Part shown: piece after piece, positions 1-7,925 of the stretch
Layout of the letters: every line of letters starts with the position of its first letter
Numbering within the stretch: position 1 is the first letter of the stretch
NCBI RefSeq assembly: GCF_039533965.1
Contig: NZ_BAAAUN010000001.1
Coordinates: forward strand, 2,330,950-2,394,949
From: Microbacterium luteolum
GTDB taxonomy: Bacteria; Actinomycetota; Actinomycetes; Actinomycetales; Microbacteriaceae
Direction: 5' to 3'
DNA length: 64,000 bases
Position numbers and translations under genes: made by a program
Notes under the pieces: model-generated
Seen by the model: the letters and a program-made list of their open reading frames with translations, nothing else
Database searches by the model: none
What the model was told of the DNA's origin: nothing

Positions 1-26
1 TCACTCACTCTTGCGGCCACACGAGA

Positions 27-43
27 GCCCGGACGAGCCGGGC
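27..43. terminator. Candidate hairpin terminator after the TetR gene
   Basis: GCCCGG (27-32) and CCGGGC (38-43) form a 6-bp GC stem with a 5-base loop, just beyond the stop codon of the minus-strand TetR gene. There is no clear U-tract, so this is only a candidate. Confidence 0.35.
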
Positions 44-50
44 CGGTGAT

Positions 51-617
51 TCAGTCGGGGTGGCGGATGCCGCGGGTCAGCAGTTTCGCCCACTGCTCCG
101 GGTGCCCGTCGAGCTGGGCGGTGACGATGAGGTGGCACAGCTGGCCGAAGGCGATGAAGCGCTGCACATCTTCGTCGGAGCCGCCGGAGCGACTCTGCGC
201 GAAGGCGGTCACGCGACCCAGCCCGGTGCGAAGTGCCGCGCCGACCTCCGGGATCTCGGCCACGGACTGCGCATGCACCTGCAGCATGAGCAGCTTCCGG
301 TCCGAAATCAGGTGCGCGTACGCGTCACCCATGGCGTCGAGGATCGCCTCGGGCGTCTGTTCGGCAGCAGCATCCGCTCCCTCTTCGAGGGCGACGAGGA
401 TCGCTTCGAAGCAGGCCTCGAGCGCGGCGATGAACAGCGCCTCCTTGCCCGAGTAGAGCTTGAAGACGTAAGCCGGCGAGATCTTCGCCTCACGTGCGAC
501 ATCCGCGACGGTCGTGCCGTGATAGCCGCCGCGAGCGAACTCGGCGAGCGCCGCCGACGCCACGAGGGGGCGACGGGCGTCGGCCGTGGAGAGGATCGAG
601 CTACGCGTCGTGGACAT
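51..617 (-). CDS. TetR/AcrR family transcriptional regulator
   Basis: This 188-residue protein is the usual TetR size. The N-terminal helix-turn-helix is visible around residues 20-55 (GGYHGTTVADVAREAKIS followed by VFKLYSGKEALF), with an all-helical, variable ligand-binding C-terminus. I start at the ATG at 615-617 rather than the longer frame to 653, because the operator-like repeat lies in the extra stretch and the protein then begins MSTTRSSIL like its relatives. No target gene adjoins it on this strand; the next gene (799, plus) is divergent and could be its target together with itself. The ligand is unknown. Confidence 0.85.
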   Translation of the reverse strand: MSTTRSSILSTADARRPLVASAALAEFARGGYHGTTVADVAREAKISPAYVFKLYSGKEALFIAALEACFEAILVALEEGADAAAEQTPEAILDAMGDAYAHLISDRKLLMLQVHAQSVAEIPEVGAALRTGLGRVTAFAQSRSGGSDEDVQRFIAFGQLCHLIVTAQLDGHPEQWAKLLTRGIRHPD

Positions 618-619
618 AT

Positions 620-635
620 GAGTGACTGTACACTC
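620..635. promoter_or_regulatory. Inverted-repeat operator upstream of the TetR gene
   Basis: GAGTG (620-624), six spacer bases and CACTC (631-635) form an exact inverted repeat three bases upstream of the TetR start codon. Its length and position fit an autoregulatory TetR operator. Binding by this particular regulator is inferred. Confidence 0.55.
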
Positions 636-798
636 ACTCTCCTGCGCGTGCAAGAGTCGAACGCTGGGCGTGAAGAGTCATAGATTGTCGCCTGACCTGC
701 GTGCGACGCGGCATTCCGTGACTCCTCACCGCCGCACAACTTGCCGTATCTGTCGATAAACGATAGATTCCTACTGTTCTTCGATGAAAGGTGAAACC

Positions 799-1287
799 AT
801 GCGGAAAGCGACGATCGTCGTGCTGCAGGTCGTGATCGCGATCGCGCTGGTCGGGTCGGTGGCCGTTCAGGCACTCATCGCCCCGCTGCTCTGGCTCGAT
901 CTCGGCGAAGGCGAGCTCTTGGGACGGATCTTCCTCGTGGGCGTCGTCGTCCTCGGCGTCGGCACGCTGCAGGTGTTCGGCATCTGCGTGTGGCTGCTGC
1001 TCAACCGGGTGCGGCGCGGATCGATCTTCTCGGAGTCGTCGTTCCTCTACGTCGACGTGATCATCGCGGCGATCCTCGTCGCCGCGATCCTGGCGCTGGC
1101 ACTGGCGATCGCACTCGCCCCTGGCGATGCGGCGCCCGGAGTCGTGGGCCTGATCTGCGGGGCATCGCTCGTCCTCGGCGGCATGGCGCTGCTCGTCGTC
1201 GTGATGAAGGCGCTGCTGCGTCAGGCGGTCGCCAGCGAGACCGAGGCGCAGTCGCTGCGCTCCGAGCTCGACAACGAGGTGATCTGA
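799..1287 (+). CDS. DUF2975 membrane protein
   Basis: A 162-residue protein with four hydrophobic segments (about residues 5-28, 40-65, 85-108 and 113-138), matching the DUF2975 pattern. The ATG at 799 is preferred over the in-frame ATG at 784, because AAAGGTG lies just upstream of 799. The stop codon overlaps the start of the next gene by one base (TGATG), so the two are translationally coupled. DUF2975 genes are commonly paired with a YozG-like XRE regulator, as here. The biochemical role is unknown. Confidence 0.8.
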   Translation: MRKATIVVLQVVIAIALVGSVAVQALIAPLLWLDLGEGELLGRIFLVGVVVLGVGTLQVFGICVWLLLNRVRRGSIFSESSFLYVDVIIAAILVAAILALALAIALAPGDAAPGVVGLICGASLVLGGMALLVVVMKALLRQAVASETEAQSLRSELDNEVI

Positions 1288-1502
1288 TGCCCGTCGTCGT
1301 CGACATCGACGTGATGATGGCCCGGCGCAAGATGAGCGTCGGCGAGCTGGCCGAGCGCATCGGCATCACCCCGACCAACCTCGCGGTGCTCAAGAACGGA
1401 CGCGCGAAGGCGGTGCGCTTCACGACCCTGGATGCTCTGTGCGAGGTGCTCGAGTGCCAGCCCGGCGACCTGCTGCGCTGGGAGGCCGAGGGCGCCGACT
1501 GA
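1287..1502 (+). CDS. YozG-like XRE family regulator
   Basis: A 71-residue, single-domain helix-turn-helix protein. The motif runs MSVGELAERIGITPTNLAVL (about residues 14-33), followed by the family signature of a short HTH ending in LCEVLECQPGDLLRW. It starts one base inside the stop codon of the DUF2975 gene and is presumably co-transcribed with it. The likely role is to control this small operon, as with the Bacillus YozG group; that is inferred from family and context. Confidence 0.88.
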   Translation: MPVVVDIDVMMARRKMSVGELAERIGITPTNLAVLKNGRAKAVRFTTLDALCEVLECQPGDLLRWEAEGAD

Positions 1503-1528
1503 CCCGGCCGGTCTCCGTTCGGCCCAGT

Positions 1529-1600
1529 TGTCGGCAGGATTCTCGGATGCAGGTTCAGAAGACGTGTTCTGGACCTGCATCCGTGATTTCTGCCTGCACA
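1529..1600. repeat. Long imperfect palindrome between convergent genes
   Basis: Arms of about 32 and 34 bases (1529-1560 and 1567-1600) are inverted copies of each other around a 6-base loop. The inner 16 bp pair almost perfectly (GGATGCAGGT against ACCTGCATCC, then TCAGAA against TTCTGG). It lies between the XRE gene (plus) and panB (minus), so it could be a bidirectional terminator. The arms are much longer than a normal terminator needs, which also suggests a palindromic repeat element. Confidence 0.7.
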
Positions 1601-1651
1601 GGTACCGGCAGACCGCAGACCGCGCCGAACAGACGGATGCCGCGGCGCGCG

Positions 1652-2521
1652 CTATCTCCCAGCGAGCAGCTCCCGCAGGCGCGCAGCCTCGTCCGCCGGC
1701 ATCGCGTACCCGTGCTCGACCCCCGGATACACCCCGCCGCGCACCTCTGCCGCATACTCCGACACCCCGGCGACCGCCGAGTCGCGCAGCTCCGCGTAGC
1801 GCTTCACGAACTTCGCCGCGCCGCCGTCGTACAGCCCGAGCAGGTCGTGGAACACGAGCACCTGGCCGTCGGCATCCGCTCCCGCTCCGATCCCGATGAC
1901 CGGGATGTCGAGCAGGGGCACGAGCGCCGCGGTGACCTCCGACGGCACCGCCTCGACGACGAGCAGAGAGCAGCCGGCATCCTGCAGGGCGAGGGCATCG
2001 TCGATCACGGCGAGCGCGGCATCCGCGGTGCGTCCCTGCGCGCGGTAGCCACCCAGGGCCGTGGCGGTCTGCGGAGTGAGGCCGACGTGACCCACCACCG
2101 GGATGCCGGCCCGCACGAGAGCCCGCGCCCGGTCGACGGTCGCTCCGCCGCGCTCGATCTTGACGAGGTCGCACCCGGCCTCCTTGATGAAGCGCTGCGC
2201 GGTCGTGATCGCGAGTTCGTCCGATGCCTCATACGACCCGAACGGCAGGTCGCCGACGAGCAGCGGCACCGTCAGCCCGCGCCGGACCGCCTTCGTCAGC
2301 ATGAGCATCTCGTCGACCGTCACCGGGACCGTGCTCTCGTAGCCGAGCACGGTCATCGCGGCCGAGTCGCCGACGAGCACCATGTCGACTCCAGCCTCCT
2401 CGACGATCTGCGCACTCGGGTGGTCGTAGGCGGTGACCATGACGATCGGATCGCCGGCATCCTTCTTCGCGGCGAGGCTCGCGAGCGTGACGCGCTTACG
2501 GGGTGCCGCGTGCGCGCTCAC
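1652..2521 (-). CDS. panB: 3-methyl-2-oxobutanoate hydroxymethyltransferase
   Basis: PanB transfers a hydroxymethyl group from 5,10-methylenetetrahydrofolate to 2-oxoisovalerate, giving ketopantoate, the first committed step of pantothenate synthesis. The 289 residues show the family landmarks: [17 protein letters not shown] near the N-terminus, [16 protein letters not shown] with the metal-binding aspartate, and [10 protein letters not shown] and VIGIGAG later. It starts with GTG at 2521, overlapping the panD stop by four bases. It is the last gene of the DUF2520-panC-panD-panB operon. Confidence 0.97.
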   Translation of the reverse strand: MSAHAAPRKRVTLASLAAKKDAGDPIVMVTAYDHPSAQIVEEAGVDMVLVGDSAAMTVLGYESTVPVTVDEMLMLTKAVRRGLTVPLLVGDLPFGSYEASDELAITTAQRFIKEAGCDLVKIERGGATVDRARALVRAGIPVVGHVGLTPQTATALGGYRAQGRTADAALAVIDDALALQDAGCSLLVVEAVPSEVTAALVPLLDIPVIGIGAGADADGQVLVFHDLLGLYDGGAAKFVKRYAELRDSAVAGVSEYAAEVRGGVYPGVEHGYAMPADEAARLRELLAGR

Positions 2522-2910
2522 AGCGCTGCCTCCGTCAGCAGCCGGTCGACGGCATCGTCGACCTGGATGATGCTGTTCGCCCGGTCGACGTGCACGACGG
2601 TCGGCGAGTACTCCGTCAGGTCTTCTGCGGAGTAGTCGGCGTAGGAGATGACGATGATCGTGTCGCCCGTGTGCACGAGGCGGGCGGCAGCGCCGTTGAC
2701 CTGGATCACGCCGGATCCGCGCTCGCCCACGAGCGTGTAGGTCTCGAAGCGCGCGCCGTTGTCGACGTCGACCACGTGCACCTGCTCGTGCGGGAGGATG
2801 TCGGCGGCCTCGAGCAGGTCGGGGTCGACGGTGATCGAGCCGACGTAGTGGAGGTCGCTGCCGGTGACGGTCGCGCGGTGGATCTTCGACTTCAGCATGG
2901 TGCGTCGCAT
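2518..2910 (-). CDS. panD: Aspartate 1-decarboxylase precursor
   Basis: PanD decarboxylates L-aspartate to beta-alanine, using a pyruvoyl group made by self-cleavage. The 130-residue proenzyme has the conserved cleavage site Gly24-Ser25 in HYVGSITVD, and the start [13 protein letters not shown] matches family N-termini with Lys9 present. The coding frame continues upstream in a long spurious reading frame; the ATG at 2908-2910 is fixed by family length and by its one-base overlap with the panC stop codon. It lies between panC and panB and supplies the second PanC substrate. Confidence 0.96.
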   Translation of the reverse strand: MRRTMLKSKIHRATVTGSDLHYVGSITVDPDLLEAADILPHEQVHVVDVDNGARFETYTLVGERGSGVIQVNGAAARLVHTGDTIIVISYADYSAEDLTEYSPTVVHVDRANSIIQVDDAVDRLLTEAAL

Positions 2911-3767
2911 CAGCGGCCCTTCGTAGCGGAGAGGGTGTGGTTGTCGATCAGTCGAGCCGCGCCCACGCGGGCGGCGACCGCGAGGAGGGCATCGCTCTGG
3001 ACGCGCGTGACGGATTCCAGGGTCCCCGCGTCGCGGAGTTCGAGGTAGTCGGGCGTGATCCCGGCCTCGGCGAGCACACGGTGGGCGGCGGACAGGATGC
3101 TGTCGCCGTCGCGCTCCCCCGCCTCGAAGACGGATGCCGCGGCGTCGAGCGCCTGGTTCAACGCGGTCGCCTGGGCGCGGGCATCCGCGTCGAGGTAGAC
3201 GTTGCGCGAACTCATGGCGAGTCCATCGCCCTCGCGCACGATCGGGCAGGCCTCGATGCGCACGTCGAGGTCGAGGTCGCGCACGACGCGGCGGACGACG
3301 AGGATCTGCTGCGCATCCTTCTGCCCGAAGTACGCGACTTCGGGGCGGACGATGCCGAACAGCTTCGTGACGACGGTGGCGACGCCATCGAAGTGGTGCG
3401 TGCCGCGACTCGCGCCGTCGAGCACCTCGGTGAGGCCCGATACATGGATCGTGGTCGCGAATCCGTCGGGGTAGATCTCGGATGCCGCGGGCGCGAACAG
3501 GATGTCGACGCCCTCGGCCTCGGCGAGTGCGGCATCCCGGGCCTCGTCGCGCGGGTAGGCGCCGAGGTCTTCGTTCGCACCGAACTGCGTCGGGTTGACG
3601 AAGAGCGAGACGACGACGAGGTCGTTCTGCTCGCGCGCGCGGCGCATGAGCGAGAGATGACCTTCGTGGAAGGCACCCATCGTGGGGACGAGACCGACGC
3701 TCTTTTCGGTGTGCCGTGCGTCGCGCACCGCGGCCCGCACCTCGGCGATCGTACGGACGATCCTCAT
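2910..3767 (-). CDS. panC: Pantoate--beta-alanine ligase
   Basis: PanC joins pantoate and beta-alanine with ATP, making pantothenate. The 285-residue protein carries the nucleotide-binding HIGH-like motif in [16 protein letters not shown] (residues about 25-40), the pantoate-binding [13 protein letters not shown] region, and [14 protein letters not shown], the KMSKS-like segment. It starts four bases inside the end of the DUF2520 gene and ends one base into panD. Tight overlaps indicate translational coupling across the operon. Confidence 0.97.
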   Translation of the reverse strand: MRIVRTIAEVRAAVRDARHTEKSVGLVPTMGAFHEGHLSLMRRAREQNDLVVVSLFVNPTQFGANEDLGAYPRDEARDAALAEAEGVDILFAPAASEIYPDGFATTIHVSGLTEVLDGASRGTHHFDGVATVVTKLFGIVRPEVAYFGQKDAQQILVVRRVVRDLDLDVRIEACPIVREGDGLAMSSRNVYLDADARAQATALNQALDAAASVFEAGERDGDSILSAAHRVLAEAGITPDYLELRDAGTLESVTRVQSDALLAVAARVGAARLIDNHTLSATKGR

Positions 3768-4501
3768 GCGGTTTCTTCCCTTGCTGCGATCGCTCGCGTG
3801 GCGACGGCGAGTGCGTCGAAGAGGTCCTGGAACCCTCCGGATGCCGCGCGCTGCCGCGCGACCGTCGCCTCGTCGCCGCGGGCGATGGGTCCGGTGAGCG
3901 CGGCCCGGGCGCCGCCGGCCACCCAGTTGTCGACGGTGCGGCGCACGAGCGGGGCGAGGCGGTCACGCGCCTCGTCGGCGGGGATGCCGGCCTCGGAGGC
4001 GAGCTGCTCGGCGGCGTCGAGCGCGGCGAGCACGAAGTTCGAGGAGAAGGATGCTGCCGCGTGATAGGTCGCGCGGTCGTCGTCGTCGACTCCGAAGGGG
4101 CGGGCTCCGAGGCCGCGGGCGAGCTGCTCGGCCGTCGCGAGTGCGTCGGGGGTGCGGCCGGCGACCGCGGCGCCGATGCCGTGGAACACATCGGGCGTCT
4201 CGGAGCCGGCGAAGGTCTGCAGCGGGTGGATGCTGAAGTCGACGTCGTCGAGCGGGGTCGCACCCGAGACATGGCCGACCAGCCGCGCGTGCGGGCGGGC
4301 GACGAACGCGACTGCGGCGATAGCGGCATCCGGAACGCAGAGCAGCGCGATGTCGACGGTCGGCATCGCCTGCTCGCGCCGGAGGGGCCCGAGCACCTGG
4401 TACCCCGCCGTGCGGAGCGCCCGGGCGAGGACGCCGCCGAGACGTCCGGCGCCGATCACGGCGATGGTCGTCTCAGGCGCGAGGGAGGAGGTGGTCTGCA
4501 T
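3764..4501 (-). CDS. Rossmann-fold DUF2520 protein, possible ketopantoate reductase-like
   Basis: A 245-residue protein with a nucleotide-binding N-terminus ([20 protein letters not shown], about residues 12-31) and the conserved [10 protein letters not shown] of DUF2520 proteins near residue 105. I choose the ATG at 4499-4501, because the Rossmann strand then sits about ten residues from the start; a longer frame reaches 4591. It leads the pantothenate operon. No separate panE (ketopantoate reductase) is visible, so this protein may supply NADPH-dependent reduction of ketopantoate, but that is inference from context and fold only. Confidence 0.85.
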   Translation of the reverse strand: MQTTSSLAPETTIAVIGAGRLGGVLARALRTAGYQVLGPLRREQAMPTVDIALLCVPDAAIAAVAFVARPHARLVGHVSGATPLDDVDFSIHPLQTFAGSETPDVFHGIGAAVAGRTPDALATAEQLARGLGARPFGVDDDDRATYHAAASFSSNFVLAALDAAEQLASEAGIPADEARDRLAPLVRRTVDNWVAGGARAALTGPIARGDEATVARQRAASGGFQDLFDALAVATRAIAAREETA

Positions 4502-4660
4502 GTCGATTCTCGGGCCGGAATGAGATGGCCGCATTGCCAGAAGTATCCGCCCGGAGGCGCATCCGCTCCAAATCTGGGAGCATTCAGACAAACACTAGCG
4601 GACTGAACTCAGCAGAATCATGAGATTTCTTCGCCCAGCATTTGCATGCTGACCCCGCGG

Positions 4661-5077
4661 TCAATCAGGAAGCCGCACAGGGCGCAAACCCGACACGTTC
4701 ATCGCCAGCGCCCAAGGCCCTGCACCTCGCTTGATGATCTCTCGCTTGAGCCGTTCTTCGTGTGCGAGAAACAAGTCGGCCTGCTCCTGTGGACGGAGGT
4801 CTTGCTTTGCGCCGATCCAGACGGAGCGGATGCCGAAGGACTTGTACGCCGCGAGTTCGGCGGGCCTGGTGCGAATTCGTCGGTCCCGGGTCACGACGAT
4901 GAACCCGGCGGCACCCACAAGGGGCATCCAATCCAGGTCACGCGCACCCAAGGGCACTGCGGGCAAACGGGAATGCCCCGGATGAACGACATCGGCTCGG
5001 CCGAGCCGGATCAGCACCTTGGCCATGCCCAGCGTGTTCTCGTCGGCGAAGTACACCGGCGAGAAACCGTTCATCAC
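4661..5077 (-). CDS. PIN-like domain protein, probable toxin of a DUF433 pair
   Basis: A 138-residue protein beginning with an acidic motif (VYFADENTLGMAKVL) and containing VVTRDRRIRTRPAELAAY, the hallmark of small PIN-like proteins of the DUF5615/VapC-related group. The acidic residues near the start and in TRDRR would form the nuclease metal site. It starts with GTG at 5077, overlapping the stop of the DUF433 gene by four bases. Pairing with a DUF433 protein suggests a toxin-antitoxin module in which this is the RNase. Activity is inferred. Confidence 0.75.
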   Translation of the reverse strand: MMNGFSPVYFADENTLGMAKVLIRLGRADVVHPGHSRLPAVPLGARDLDWMPLVGAAGFIVVTRDRRIRTRPAELAAYKSFGIRSVWIGAKQDLRPQEQADLFLAHEERLKREIIKRGAGPWALAMNVSGLRPVRLPD

Positions 5078-5754
5078 GCCGCCCGGTCGCTGCCGGCGAT
5101 CAGCTCGAACCGAATGGCAGCGTCGACTTGCGCCGGAGTGAGCTCATACAGTTCGGCCAGCTCTTCGCGCGTCGATCCCGCTCGGTAGTCCTCAGCGAGC
5201 ACCTCGGTGCGCACGTTGCGGATCGCCGGCTGACCGAAGGTCCGCTCGGGATCCATGACGACCTCGGGAGTCCGCGGGTCGGGGCGGAAACGTCCGACCG
5301 AACCCGCTTCGTAGTCGACAGCGTCACGGAAGCGCTCCGTGGCCGCCGCCATCATGCTCTGACCGTTGCGCGCGACGACGAGTTGCAGCGATCGGTCGAG
5401 TCCGACACTCTCCTGCACGACTCTCACGAGTTCTCGCCCCTCCACATCGAGGAACGGGCTCGCCTGCGCCAGAGGATAGGGGCCGAACTCAGTCCGGAGC
5501 TTCTCGATCGCCGGGCGGAGCCGCTGCACAGAAACGTCCTGGTCACGGAACTCGGCGAGCATTCTCGCTTCGACCATTTCACCCCAGGTCACCGTCTCGA
5601 CACCGGTCGGCGCTTCACGCAGCACGGGGTCGTAGTACTTCCCCGCCCGCACGTATCCCTCGAGCCAGCGACGCGAGGTGCCGCCGCGCAACCCGACGAG
5701 ACGATCGACGTCCGCATAGGAGTAGATCGCCCGATCGAGCAGCGAGATGGCCAT
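5074..5754 (-). CDS. DUF433 domain protein, probable antitoxin partner
   Basis: About 226 residues. The N-terminal half carries a MerR-like DNA-binding segment (YSYADVDRLVGLRGGTSRRWLEGY). The C-terminal DUF433 domain reads FGQPAIRNVRTEVLAEDYRAG and ELAELYELTPAQVDAAIRFE. I take the ATG at 5754 (MAISLLDRAIYSY); ATG codons at 5763 and 5766 are alternatives. It is upstream of and coupled to the PIN-like gene. It is divergent from the GH127 gene at 5906, so the 150-bp gap serves both promoters. Confidence 0.75.
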   Translation of the reverse strand: MAISLLDRAIYSYADVDRLVGLRGGTSRRWLEGYVRAGKYYDPVLREAPTGVETVTWGEMVEARMLAEFRDQDVSVQRLRPAIEKLRTEFGPYPLAQASPFLDVEGRELVRVVQESVGLDRSLQLVVARNGQSMMAAATERFRDAVDYEAGSVGRFRPDPRTPEVVMDPERTFGQPAIRNVRTEVLAEDYRAGSTREELAELYELTPAQVDAAIRFELIAGSDRAA

Positions 5755-5840
5755 GTGGACCATCATGACATCCAGCACGGCAAGGGAAGCAGATTGCTCG
5801 CATCTGTGGATGAGTGAAACTTCTCGCACCCGCGAACCCG

Positions 5841-5858
5841 GTACAAGTACAATTGCAC
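5841..5858. promoter_or_regulatory. Candidate GntR operator A before the GH127 gene
   Basis: The stretch contains AGTACAATTGCA at 5846-5857, preceded by an overlapping GTACAAGTACAA. The identical 12-mer occurs at 15971-15982 upstream of the hydroxyproline operon, and a variant lies upstream of the peptide-transporter operon. The TTGTACAA-like core is typical of FCD-type GntR operators, and such a regulator is encoded at 12334-13041. The assignment is inferred. Confidence 0.6.
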
Positions 5859-5905
5859 CACTCGTCGCACCACGGCGCGAGCACTACACGAAGCGAGGCC
5901 CGGAC

Positions 5906-7801
5906 ATGCCCGACGACCGCAGGATCAGTCGCGGACCCCTCGGACAGACCAGGCACGGTGTGCGCCGTCCCCTCCCCGCACCGCCCGCCATCGACCGCGG
6001 CCAGGTGCACGCCTGGCATCAGCGCAATCGGCAGGTCACCCTGCCCCACGGTATGGCGATGCTCGAGGAGTACGGCAACCTCGACAACCTGCGGCGCCTC
6101 ACCGGCGAGACCGATGCCGACTTTCGCGGCATGCTGTTCGCCGACTCCGACATCTACAAGACGCTGGAAGCCGCCGCCTGGGAGATGGGCAGAGAAGCGG
6201 ATGCCGGACTCCGGGCCTTCTTCGACCGCACGGTCGACCTGATCGAGCGCGCACAGCAGGACGACGGCTACCTCGACTCGGCCTACCTCGGCAGAGACGA
6301 CCGTCTTCCGTGGAGCGACTTCGCCCAGGGACACGAGCTCTACTGCCTCGGTCACCTGATCCAGGCAGCGGTCGCCGCGCATCGCGCCATCGCCGACGAT
6401 CGCCTGCTCGGGGTCGCCGAGCGCTTCGTCGCGCACGTCGTGGACAGGATCGGCTCCGATGACGCGGTCGAGTACTGCGGGCATCCGCTCGTCGAAGCGG
6501 CACTCGTGGAGCTTCACCGCACGACGGGCGCCGAGGCTCCGCTGCGCCTGGCCGAGGCCTTCGTGCGCCGCCGCGGCGCAGGTTTCCTCGGCGGCGTGAC
6601 CTTCGGCGCGGCCTACTACCAGGACGAGCAGCCCGCCCTCCAGGCCACCACGATGCGCGGCCACGCGGTCCGGGCCCTCTACCTGAACCAGGGGATCACG
6701 GACCTGTACCTCGAGACCGGCGACCCGGCGATGCTCGACACAATCCGCACGCAGTGGGACGACCTCGTCGATCGGCGGATGTACGTCACCGGCGGCACGG
6801 GAGCCCGCCATGAGGACGAGGCCTTCGGCGAGGCATTCGAGCTGCCGCCGGATCGCGCCTACGCCGAGACGTGCGCGGGCGTCGCCCTGTTCGGCTGGGC
6901 ATGGCGGATGTACCTGGCCACCGGGGCGGCCTCGTGCCTCGACGTCGCCGAGACGGCCCTGTACAACGTCGTCGCGGCCGGGATCTCCGCACACGGAGAT
7001 TCGTTCACCTACGTCAACCCGCTCCAGGTGCGCGACGAGCGCCCGTACGGCGGAGCCGCCCCCGACGCACGGCGCCGCTGGTTCAGCTGCGCCTGCTGTC
7101 CGCCGAACCTGATGCGCACCTTCGCCACGCTCGAGCATCACCTCGCCGCGGAGCGGACGGACGGCCTCGACATCGCCCTCTACGCCTCCGCCACCGTGCA
7201 GGCGCACGGCGCGACCGTGGAGATCGACACGGCCTACCCCGCCGACGGACTCATCCGCATCCGCGTGCACGGGGATGCGGATGACGGATGCCGTCGGCTC
7301 GCGCTGCGCGTGCCCGGCTGGGCGACCGGTGAATCCGTGACGCTGAGCCAGAACGGCGTCGAGATCGAGCCGCACATCGAGGACGGGTGGATCGTCATCG
7401 ACGATGCCCTCCTCGACGGCACGACACTGGAGCTGCGGCTCCCGGTGCAGACCACCGTCATCCACCCGAACCCGCGCATCGACGCGGTGCGCGGTACCGT
7501 GGCCGTACGTCGTGGCCCCGTCGTCTACTGCGCGGTCGGCGACGTCGACGGCCTCACGATCGACCCCGCGAGCGTCGCGGAGGCAAGGATCACCGCCGCC
7601 GAATCCGCTCAGGGTAGCGAAGGGCGCATCGCTCTCGGACCTCGGCTGGAGCTCGCCGCGCACCGCGACGCGGCCGCGTCGGCACCGCTCTACTCGTCGA
7701 GCGCGTCGGATCCCGCGAGCACACCGGTCACCGTCGAGCTCCGCCCGTTCGCAGAGTTCGACGGCGGTGCCGCGATGCGCGTGTGGCTGCCGACCGCCTG
7801 A
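5906..7801 (+). CDS. GH127 beta-L-arabinofuranosidase
   Basis: This 631-residue enzyme resembles Bifidobacterium HypBA1 (DUF1680/GH127), which removes beta-1,2-linked L-arabinofuranose from hydroxyproline-bound arabinooligosaccharides. The zinc-thiolate site is visible: Glu321 and Cys323 in AYAETC, and Cys397-Cys398 in FSCACCPP, with Cys397 the expected nucleophile and Glu305 (DEAFGE) the likely acid/base. It has no signal peptide, so it acts on imported glycopeptides. The ATG at 5906 follows a GCGAGG ribosome-binding site, and candidate operator A lies about 50 bases upstream. It converges on the hydroxyproline operon and shares its predicted regulator. Confidence 0.9.
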   Translation: MPDDRRISRGPLGQTRHGVRRPLPAPPAIDRGQVHAWHQRNRQVTLPHGMAMLEEYGNLDNLRRLTGETDADFRGMLFADSDIYKTLEAAAWEMGREADAGLRAFFDRTVDLIERAQQDDGYLDSAYLGRDDRLPWSDFAQGHELYCLGHLIQAAVAAHRAIADDRLLGVAERFVAHVVDRIGSDDAVEYCGHPLVEAALVELHRTTGAEAPLRLAEAFVRRRGAGFLGGVTFGAAYYQDEQPALQATTMRGHAVRALYLNQGITDLYLETGDPAMLDTIRTQWDDLVDRRMYVTGGTGARHEDEAFGEAFELPPDRAYAETCAGVALFGWAWRMYLATGAASCLDVAETALYNVVAAGISAHGDSFTYVNPLQVRDERPYGGAAPDARRRWFSCACCPPNLMRTFATLEHHLAAERTDGLDIALYASATVQAHGATVEIDTAYPADGLIRIRVHGDADDGCRRLALRVPGWATGESVTLSQNGVEIEPHIEDGWIVIDDALLDGTTLELRLPVQTTVIHPNPRIDAVRGTVAVRRGPVVYCAVGDVDGLTIDPASVAEARITAAESAQGSEGRIALGPRLELAAHRDAAASAPLYSSSASDPASTPVTVELRPFAEFDGGAAMRVWLPTA

Positions 7802-7897
7802 GGGCGGGTGGGGAAACCCAGACCACCATGACCGGACACGGCGTGTCCGCCGGCGGCACGCCGGGCAGCATCCGCTTGCTCTGGGTTTTCCCTCGCC
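7802..7897. terminator. Nested inverted repeat, probable bidirectional terminator
   Basis: Outer arms at 7802-7822 and 7880-7897 pair through GGAAACCCAGA against TCTGGGTTTTCC with one bulged T. Inside lie GGCGTG (7840-7845) and CACGCC (7857-7862), which form a second stem. The element fills the gap between the convergent GH127 and aldehyde dehydrogenase genes, so transcription termination in both directions is the simplest role. Confidence 0.6.
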
Positions 7898-7925
7898 AAG
7901 CCCGCGCCGGCGGCGCCCTGACGAC

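Noticed and set aside
2518..4329. 603-residue minus-strand frame running through panD and beyond
   Set aside because: Only its last 130 residues (PanD) look like protein; the rest is the Arg/Pro/Ser-rich shadow of panC and the DUF2520 gene.
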